Source of the DNA: RPQJ01 sp035554635 | GTDB taxonomy: Bacteria > Pseudomonadota > Gammaproteobacteria > Steroidobacterales > Steroidobacteraceae | Reading direction: 5' to 3' | Length of the DNA: 20,384 nucleotides | Assembly (NCBI GenBank): GCA_035554635.1 | Contig: DATMIB010000060.1 | Coordinates: 1-20,384 of the forward strand | Part shown: piece after piece, positions 1 through 5,416 of the stretch | How positions within the stretch are numbered: the stretch's first letter is position 1 | Layout of the letters: every line of letters starts with the position of its first letter | Notes under the pieces: generated by a model | Databases searched by the model: none | What the model was told of the DNA's origin: nothing | What the model saw: the letters and a program-made list of their open reading frames with translations, nothing else | Translations under genes and position numbers: made by a program

Positions 1-204
1 GTTCGGCGAGGGGAAATGGGCACGTTCCCGAAAAGGCGGGGTGCGGGTGCTGAAAATGCACCCGCGGCTACATTGGAACGCCTATCCGCCTGAACCATCG
101 GCGATATAACATAATATACCTTATGCGTACTGTCGGTGAACGGTGAGCTAAACCCGAACCCCGTATCCAAGCCCCCTATTGATCAACCGGCCAACAGCGG
201 AACG
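1..204. other. Left-edge non-coding or gene-tail region
   Basis: No complete gene is seen here. A plus-strand frame entering from the left edge stays open to a TAA at 107-109 and reads plausibly as protein (ending in residues HWNAYPPEPSAI), so it may be the last 35 codons of a gene outside the window. A second frame is open to a TGA at 91-93, so the evidence for either is weak. After the stop there is an AT-rich patch at 104-123, unlike the surrounding GC-rich DNA, with TATAAC and TAATAT strings but no matching -35 box at the right distance. Confidence 0.3.
43..65. repeat. Perfect 8-bp inverted repeat (hairpin)
   Basis: GCGGGTGC at 43-50 and GCACCCGC at 58-65 are exact reverse complements separated by the 7-base loop TGAAAAT. 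The stem is rich in G and C and would be stable in RNA. No T-run follows on either strand, so it is not a standard intrinsic terminator. If the open frame entering from the left is real, the hairpin lies inside its coding end. It could be a transcript-end structure, a protein site or a chance palindrome. Confidence 0.5.
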
Positions 205-717
205 TCACCGGATCGCTATAGATTCTTCCAGTTCTGGGAGATCGTCTTCGTTGAGAAGTTGCGCGGCGTTCAGTCGATGCAATGGAATTCCGGCGGCGGC
301 GAGCGCGGCAGACTTCCGCGAGTCGCTGTCTTGCCGTTTTGGGTGGTCGTGTGAGTTGTCATCGAGCTCGAATACAGCGGCCACACTGAAGTCCCTCTTG
401 CAGACAACGAAGTCCGCCGTAAGTTGACGAAATCGATTGAGCACAGTTTGGTAATTGCTTCCGTGGCCCTTCTTCACGCCAAGCAGCTGCGAAAGTGAAA
501 CCTGCGCAAGCACGATGTGCTCGGGATACGCAGCGCGGAGCCGGTAATAGCACCTCTGTTCACTTGGACTGAGCACCCGCTTGGCATAGAGCGGCCAATG
601 GTTCACCGTTGATCTGGGTGTACCTCCAGTTAAGCGGTCGAGCAAACCGACTCTTCGCGCAATAACGAAGCCAACGACTAGCAATAAGGCCAGGAGTACT
701 GATCCGGTCATTTCCAA
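205..717 (-). CDS. Membrane-anchored DUF2726 domain protein
   Basis: This 170-residue protein has one N-terminal hydrophobic segment (about residues 5-22) followed by arginines, which predicts an inner-membrane anchor with the rest in the cytoplasm. The DUF2726 domain spans about 45-150: it starts with LSPSEQRCYYRLR, continues with HIVLAQVSLSQLL, and has the conserved core DFVVCKRDF then ELDDNSH. The Asp102 and Glu117-x-Asp119 pattern fits the proposed relation of this family to PD-(D/E)xK nuclease folds, but activity is unproven. The ATG at 717 has an AAAGGG Shine-Dalgarno site upstream. It begins 9 bp after the HNH gene stop, so the two are probably co-transcribed. The adjacent HNH protein suggests a nucleic-acid role. 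The family assignment is firm, the function is not known. Confidence 0.85.
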   Translation of the reverse strand: MEMTGSVLLALLLVVGFVIARRVGLLDRLTGGTPRSTVNHWPLYAKRVLSPSEQRCYYRLRAAYPEHIVLAQVSLSQLLGVKKGHGSNYQTVLNRFRQLTADFVVCKRDFSVAAVFELDDNSHDHPKRQDSDSRKSAALAAAGIPLHRLNAAQLLNEDDLPELEESIAIR

Positions 718-726
718 TTCCCTTTG

Positions 727-1260
727 CTACTTAGGCTTCGCTTCTGCTCGCGAGAAGTCATAAGTCACTTTGGTACCGGACACGGAGGCGAATCCGACAG
801 CCTGCATTTGCTGGATGATTTGGCTGGCAGTCGTTCCCTTGTGGCTTGCGCCAAGCAACACCTTTACGGCACTCGTTAGTGCTTTCACGGTCTTTGGTGC
901 GTGCTCACGTTGCTTGGTTAGGCCGTCGACCACCGATCGGTATAGATCCTTGGCGGGCTCCTTCGAGATCGACTTCTGCGGCGCCTTGCTTTTGGCAGCG
1001 GTTGCTGCTCGATCGCTCGGGCAGTTGAACTTGCCCTGCTGATTCAATACGACTTGGAATTTTTCCTTGAGGGACATGCTTCCGAACAAGGCATTGACCG
1101 CCTTGCAACAGGCAACGCAGTTCTCGTCGCTGTTGGTACCGCCGTTCGCCTTTGCCCAGAGGTGCTCTACGCTGGCATCGTCTCTCGGCAGTTGCTGGTC
1201 GCAAAAGAAGCACCGGTTGCCCTGGGCCCACATCAACCGATCAAGTGGATTGGTAGGCAT
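727..1260 (-). CDS. HNH endonuclease family protein
   Basis: This 177-residue protein has an N-terminal treble-clef HNH module. The zinc-binding pairs are Cys17/Cys20 and Cys48/Cys51 (or Cys52), the first catalytic-type His is His33 in VEHL, and the Asn is in DENC (Asn47). A lysine- and alanine-rich linker (about 82-105) leads to a conserved C-terminal part (106-170) with a helical stretch and a GTKVTYDF strand that looks like a small wing-helix domain. The frame remains open to a TTG at 1317, but the ATG at 1260 gives the compact start MPTNPLDRLM immediately before the HNH fold and is preferred; it lacks a clear Shine-Dalgarno site. HNH proteins cut or nick DNA in many settings, including restriction, homing and repair. 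The downstream partner is a DUF2726 protein. No methylase or helicase is adjacent, so a restriction system cannot be claimed. Confidence 0.8.
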   Translation of the reverse strand: MPTNPLDRLMWAQGNRCFFCDQQLPRDDASVEHLWAKANGGTNSDENCVACCKAVNALFGSMSLKEKFQVVLNQQGKFNCPSDRAATAAKSKAPQKSISKEPAKDLYRSVVDGLTKQREHAPKTVKALTSAVKVLLGASHKGTTASQIIQQMQAVGFASVSGTKVTYDFSRAEAKPK

Positions 1261-1329
1261 GTTCGTTGTTGTAAAGGTTCTCGAGCGGGTATCTGCAGTG
1301 TGCAAAAGCACTCGCAAGTCTTTGAATAT

Positions 1330-1335
1330 ATTGTA
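1330..1335 (-). promoter_or_regulatory. Possible -10 box upstream of the HNH/DUF2726 pair
   Basis: Read on the minus strand this is TACAAT, which matches five of six bases of the sigma-70 -10 consensus and lies within an AT-rich patch (1322-1338). Transcription would start near 1322, giving a leader of about 60 bases before the ATG at 1260. No convincing -35 box lies 16-18 bases upstream, so the call is weak. Confidence 0.25.
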
Positions 1336-1378
1336 TTGGAACGTCGCGAATGAGCAGCGATTTCGCGAAGAACGAATG

Positions 1379-1573
1379 TCACTTCGCCTTGCAGACCCCG
1401 TCGACCCTCTTGGCCGCGTCGACGCATTGCTGGTATTCGTTGAACCAACTGCATCGGTGGATCTTCCATTCGCCAGTCACCCTCGAGCGAATCCAGATGC
1501 AATAGCTATCGGCCTTCACTGGCATCGATAGCAACAGCGACGCGGCGACCGCCGCCCCGAATAATGTTCTCAT
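1379..1573 (-). CDS. Small secreted cysteine-containing protein
   Basis: This 64-residue protein begins with a clear signal peptide: Met-Arg-Thr, then a hydrophobic core (LFGAAVAASLLLSM) and a likely cleavage site after PVKA. The mature part is about 45 residues with four cysteines, which could form two disulfides in the periplasm, and ends in a basic CKAK. The ATG at 1573 is chosen over the one at 1618 because it is preceded by GGAGGG at good spacing and gives the signal peptide directly at the N terminus. The spacing of the last cysteines and the aromatic residues recalls small alphaproteobacterial DUF3551-type proteins, but the resemblance is tentative. Function is not known. About 119 bp separate it from the HNH gene, which lies upstream of nothing shared, so it is probably a separate unit. 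Confidence 0.65.
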   Translation of the reverse strand: MRTLFGAAVAASLLLSMPVKADSYCIWIRSRVTGEWKIHRCSWFNEYQQCVDAAKRVDGVCKAK

Positions 1574-1810
1574 TCTCGTTCCCTCCGCCACGCGGTGGCC
1601 GAGGGAAATTCTAGACACGAGACCGACGCGGAAAACGTGCGCCGTGTCCGGTTCGACGAGAGTGCGCCAAAGCTACCGCTGCGATTTCGCCGCCCGCCGA
1701 CACTCACCATTGGGCGTCTGAGTTCGTCGCGCGCTCCATAGCGCCACGACTTCGCGGCCGATGAAGGCAGCTTGAGGACGCGTTCTAAAAACGCCTTTCG
1801 CTCCGCGGCC
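1574..1810. other. Intergenic region with weak stem-loop
   Basis: No gene is seen between the small secreted protein and the amidase stop. GCGTT at 1780-1784 and AACGC at 1790-1794 form a 5-bp stem with loop CTAAA, followed on the plus strand by CTTTCG. It lies just downstream of the amidase gene, but on that gene's own strand the stem has no T-run after it, so any terminator role is doubtful. The promoter of the secreted-protein gene should also lie here, but no clear boxes are visible. Confidence 0.3.
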
Positions 1811-3544
1811 CTACCGAAGCGGCGGCATCCTCCAACTGCTCGTGTCCACCGCCCTCTCCTCCTGGGACTTCTTCGGCGCCGCAGCCGCACTCGATGCTCC
1901 GTCATCCCCTATCGTCGGGATGAACTGCGGCGGCACGCGCACCTTCGTCGCCTGTTCGAACGCAAACGCGAGCGCGAGCAGCTTCGGCTCGTCCCACCGA
2001 CCGCCAAAGAACGACACGCCGACTGGCAGCGGCCCGACGAAACCCGCGGGCACGGTCACGTTCGGATAGCCCGCCACTGCGGCCGGGCCCGACGAGCCGA
2101 TGAACGTAGAGAAGTCGCCACCCAGGTCGCCGTTGACGGGGTCGGTGACCCACGCAGGCCCGTTGGTCGGCGCGATGATCGCGTCGAGGTTCCTTCGCTC
2201 CATCAAGCCGTCGATCGCCCTGCGAGCACCGGGCGTCGCGATTCGGCGCAGCGCGGCACACTCCGCGTCGCGGCCGTTCGTCTGGTCCGCCAGCCAGAAG
2301 ATGGCAGAGTTCCAATCCGACTCGGGCGCGCCCGATTCGAGCTTCTGGTGCCGCCAGTTGAACGTGAGCAGCGCGGCCAGCGTCTTCGGGTAGCCCTCGC
2401 CGGTGTACGTCTGCAGGTAAGTGGCGATGTCGGTCTTGAACTCGCACAGCAACGCGGGGAATTCGGCGTTCGCCCAGTCGCCAAACGTGATGTTGGCAGG
2501 GTCGACGACCGTGGCGCCCATGCGCCTGAGCGCTGCAATCGTGCGGTTCATGACCGCGGAAACATCCCGGTCGACCGGCTCGCCGCCGAACTCGTAGCTG
2601 CCTTCGCGCCAGACCCCGATGCGCGCCCCCTGGAGCGCACCCGCATCGAGGAACTGACGGTAGTTCCGGAAAGCGTGGCCCGCCTGGGCCGCGGTCGCCG
2701 GGTCGTCGCGATCGATGCCCGTCATGGCGCCGAGCAGCACCGCGGCGTCCGTCACGTTACGCGCCATCGGCCCCGCGGTGTCCTGCTCGGCGGAGATCGG
2801 GACGATGCCTGCGCGACTCAGAAGCCCCAGCGTCGGCTTGATGCCGACATTGGCGTTTGCACCCGAAGGACACACGATCGAACCGTCGGTCTCGGTGCCG
2901 ACGGCGGCCACCGCGAGGTCGGCCGACACGACGACCGCAGACCCTGAACTCGAACCACAGGCATTGCGATCGAGTACGTAGGCCATGTTCGTCTGGCCAC
3001 CGATGCCGCTCCAGCCGCTCGACGATGGAATGGACCGGAAGTTCGCCCATTCGGACAGGTTGGCCTTGCCGATGACCAGCGCACCGGCTGCCTTGAGTCG
3101 CTCGACGATGAATGCATCGCCAGGCGTGCTGCCCGCGAGCGCCCACGATCCCGCGGTCGTCGGCATGCCGGTCGTGTCGATGTTGTCCTTGACGATGATC
3201 GGGATGCCGAGCAGCGATCGACGATCGCCGCGGGCACGCGCGGCGTCGGCCGCTCGCGCATCCGCAATCGCCGTCGCGCTCACGGTAATGACGGCGTTGA
3301 GCGTCGGGTTCAGTTCGCCGATGCGGCGCAGGTAGAAGCGCGTCAGCTGCACCGAGCTCAGGTCGCCCCTGTTCATCGCCCGCTGAAGCTCCGGAATCGT
3401 CGCCGCGTCGACGTCGATGCCGCCGACGCGAGTGTCCGTGGCACCGGCTGCGAGTTGGCCATTCGGCGCAGCAGCGCCGGACACCTCGAACACGAGAGCG
3501 AGCAGGCCGGTGAGAAGAAACGATCGCCATGAATGGCTTTTCAT
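1811..3544 (-). CDS. Exported amidase-signature family hydrolase
   Basis: This 577-residue enzyme belongs to the amidase signature family, which hydrolyses carboxylic amides through a Ser-cisSer-Lys triad. The expected residues are Lys119 in PIIVKDNID, cis-Ser199 in CGSSSGS and nucleophile Ser222 in TDGSIVCPSG, followed by the usual VGIKPTLGLLSRAG stretch. Residues 1-25 (MKSHSWRSFLL... to SGAAA) form a signal peptide, so it acts in the periplasm or outside, unlike the cytoplasmic GatA. Its size and the exported N terminus match secreted amidases rather than glutamyl-tRNA amidotransferase. The ATG at 3544 has GGAGG at good spacing; the frame is open further upstream, but that extension is arginine-rich and non-coding in character. 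The substrate cannot be predicted. It is transcribed away from the M48 protease gene. Confidence 0.9.
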   Translation of the reverse strand: MKSHSWRSFLLTGLLALVFEVSGAAAPNGQLAAGATDTRVGGIDVDAATIPELQRAMNRGDLSSVQLTRFYLRRIGELNPTLNAVITVSATAIADARAADAARARGDRRSLLGIPIIVKDNIDTTGMPTTAGSWALAGSTPGDAFIVERLKAAGALVIGKANLSEWANFRSIPSSSGWSGIGGQTNMAYVLDRNACGSSSGSAVVVSADLAVAAVGTETDGSIVCPSGANANVGIKPTLGLLSRAGIVPISAEQDTAGPMARNVTDAAVLLGAMTGIDRDDPATAAQAGHAFRNYRQFLDAGALQGARIGVWREGSYEFGGEPVDRDVSAVMNRTIAALRRMGATVVDPANITFGDWANAEFPALLCEFKTDIATYLQTYTGEGYPKTLAALLTFNWRHQKLESGAPESDWNSAIFWLADQTNGRDAECAALRRIATPGARRAIDGLMERRNLDAIIAPTNGPAWVTDPVNGDLGGDFSTFIGSSGPAAVAGYPNVTVPAGFVGPLPVGVSFFGGRWDEPKLLALAFAFEQATKVRVPPQFIPTIGDDGASSAAAAPKKSQEERAVDTSSWRMPPLR

Positions 3545-3814
3545 CGCGAACCTCCACGGGCGTGGTGGACGGGTCAGCCGGCACGCGGCGAAGCCGTATT
3601 CTGATCTTCGGTCACTGAGCGTCCATGTCCGAATGCGACAGCTGCGGCGTGCGTGCAATCCGACACTTCGCAGTCGGCTCCGATCACCGCTCCGCCTATA
3701 CCCTTTGTGGTGGTGCACTCACGGTGAGCCGCGCGTGCCGGGGCATCCTCATCGCTGCGCTTGGCGGCGAAAATGAACTCCGTCAGACGAGATCGCCTGC
3801 CGAGGAGTGTCGTA
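3545..3814. other. Divergent intergenic region between amidase and M48 protease
   Basis: This 270-bp gap must hold both promoters of the divergent pair. A TATACC string at 3697-3702 is the best -10 candidate on the plus strand, but no good -35 box lies at the right distance. Shine-Dalgarno sites are clear at both ends: GGAGG for the amidase and GAGGAG at about 3803 for the protease. No other gene or strong repeat is visible. Confidence 0.4.
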
Positions 3815-5380
3815 ATGAAAAGCCATCGCGCGCTGCTGCCGATCGCCGTGCTCTTGCTGGCCGGTTGCGCCGCCAACCCCGTCACCGGCAAGAAAGAGCT
3901 CCACATGGTGTCCGAGGCCCAGGAGATCCAGATCGGCCAGCAGCAGTACGCTCCCGGTCGGCAATCGCAGGGCGGCGACTATGCGACCGATCCGCTGCCG
4001 ACGCAGTACGTGCAACAGGTCGGCGCTCGCCTGGCCGCGGTCGCCGATCGCCCCCTGCCCTACGAATTCGTGGTGTTGAACAACAGCGAACTGAACGCGT
4101 GGGCGCTCCCCGGCGGCAAGATCGCCATCAACCGCGGGTTGTTGATGGAACTCTCCAACGAGGCGGAGCTCGCGGCGGTGTTGTCGCACGAGATCGTTCA
4201 CGCAGCGGCGCGTCACGGTGCGCAACAACTCGAGCAAGGCCAGCTGATGCAGATCGGGGCGGCCGTTGCGACGGTGGCGGCCGGCGCATACGGCGGGTCG
4301 GACGTCGGCCAGATGGTGGGCCAGGGTGCGATGCTCGGGGCGCAGTTGCTGCAAGCGAAGTATGGCCGCGACGACGAGCTCGAGGCCGACAGCTACGGCA
4401 TGCAGTACATGAAGCGCGCCGGCTACGACCTCCAGGCGGCCGTGTCGCTGCAGGAGCTCTTCCTGCGTAAGTTCGAAACGGGCAAGGGCGAAGATCGCGG
4501 CAGCAGCCTGTTTGCGAGCCATCCGCCGTCGGCACAGCGTGTCGCCGACAACAAGAAGACGCTGCAGAGCCTGGGCGGCCCCGGCGGCGACCTCGGCGCG
4601 GACCGCTACGCGCGCGCGATGGCCGGCCTGAAGAAAGCTGCACCGGCCTACGCCAAGGCGGACGAGGCGCTCGAGCTGGCCCGGAAGAAGGACTTCGCCG
4701 CCGCACGGTCGCGTGTCGACGAAGCCATCCGGATGCTGCCACGCGAGGCACGGTTCTACGGGCTACGCGGCGAGATCGCGCTGGCGGTGAAAGACCCCAA
4801 GGCTGCGCTCGGCGACTTCGACAAGGCGCAGCAACTCGACCCCGGCTACTTCAAGCCGATCGTGCAGGCGGGCATGGCACAGTACGACCTCGGCAACAAG
4901 GCGGCGGCGGAACCCCTGCTGACGCGTAGCATGCAGCTGCTACCGACGGCGCCCGCAGCGTACTACCTCGGTCGCCTCAACGAGGAACGCAACAACACCG
5001 CCGAGGCGGTGAAGCTCTACAAGCTGGCCGCCGGTTCGCAGTCGCAATACGGGGCAGAGGCGCTCTCGCGCCTCACGCGACTCGACCTGCCGCAGAACCC
5101 GCAGGCCTACCTCTCGATCCAGCCTCAGATCGACAACCAGGGCCGTGTCTGGCTCACGGTCGGCAACCGCACGGCCGTGCCCGTCACGCGCGTCAATATC
5201 GTCGTCGGCGTCGTCGATCCGTCGGGACGCATGGCCTATGGTCCCGAACGCATCGGCACGGGCCGCGACGTGATTCCGCCGCAGAGGGCCGTCAACCTGC
5301 AAACCTCGCTCGGGCCGTTCCAGGGCGCCGACGTGCTGCGGTACGTGAAGTGGCAAGTGGAGGGGGCGCAGGTCCAGTGA
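3815..5380 (+). CDS. M48 family metalloprotease lipoprotein with TPR repeats
   Basis: This 521-residue protein is a BepA/LoiP-like periplasmic zinc protease. Its start MKSHRALLPIAVLLLAGC is a lipoprotein signal with the modified cysteine at residue 18; Ala at +2 predicts outer-membrane sorting. The catalytic motif HEIVH has zinc ligands His125 and His129 and catalytic Glu126; the third ligand is probably Glu188 in DELEAD. A flexible Gly/Ala/Gln-rich segment (141-180) separates the motifs, as in this family. Residues about 280-410 contain TPR-like helical pairs (for example ALGDFDKAQQLDPGYFKP), and a C-terminal beta-rich domain of about 100 residues follows. Such proteases act in outer-membrane protein quality control. 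The ATG at 3815 is preferred to 3761 because it follows GAGGAG and starts exactly at the signal. It converges with the GH19-containing gene, 36 bp apart. Confidence 0.92.
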   Translation: MKSHRALLPIAVLLLAGCAANPVTGKKELHMVSEAQEIQIGQQQYAPGRQSQGGDYATDPLPTQYVQQVGARLAAVADRPLPYEFVVLNNSELNAWALPGGKIAINRGLLMELSNEAELAAVLSHEIVHAAARHGAQQLEQGQLMQIGAAVATVAAGAYGGSDVGQMVGQGAMLGAQLLQAKYGRDDELEADSYGMQYMKRAGYDLQAAVSLQELFLRKFETGKGEDRGSSLFASHPPSAQRVADNKKTLQSLGGPGGDLGADRYARAMAGLKKAAPAYAKADEALELARKKDFAAARSRVDEAIRMLPREARFYGLRGEIALAVKDPKAALGDFDKAQQLDPGYFKPIVQAGMAQYDLGNKAAAEPLLTRSMQLLPTAPAAYYLGRLNEERNNTAEAVKLYKLAAGSQSQYGAEALSRLTRLDLPQNPQAYLSIQPQIDNQGRVWLTVGNRTAVPVTRVNIVVGVVDPSGRMAYGPERIGTGRDVIPPQRAVNLQTSLGPFQGADVLRYVKWQVEGAQVQ

Positions 5381-5416
5381 GGAGCGCGCGAGCCTTCCAG
5401 GCGCAGTGCGCCGCCG

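Noticed and set aside
205..1260. A restriction-modification or toxin-antitoxin reading of the HNH/DUF2726 pair
   Set aside because: No methyltransferase, specificity subunit or antitoxin-like gene is present, and neither protein shows toxin features.
1067..1531. A 154-codon plus-strand frame over the HNH and small secreted genes
   Set aside because: It spans two minus-strand genes and their promoter gap; no ribosome site or domain supports it.
1772..2947. A 391-codon plus-strand frame opposite the amidase
   Set aside because: It is Arg-, Val- and Asp-rich without any recognisable domain, and the amidase signature on the other strand is unambiguous.
5400..5412. GGCGCA-G-TGCGCC palindrome between the convergent M48 and GH19 genes
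   Set aside because: With a one-base centre it can form only a short real stem, and no T-run follows on either strand, so a terminator call is not supported.
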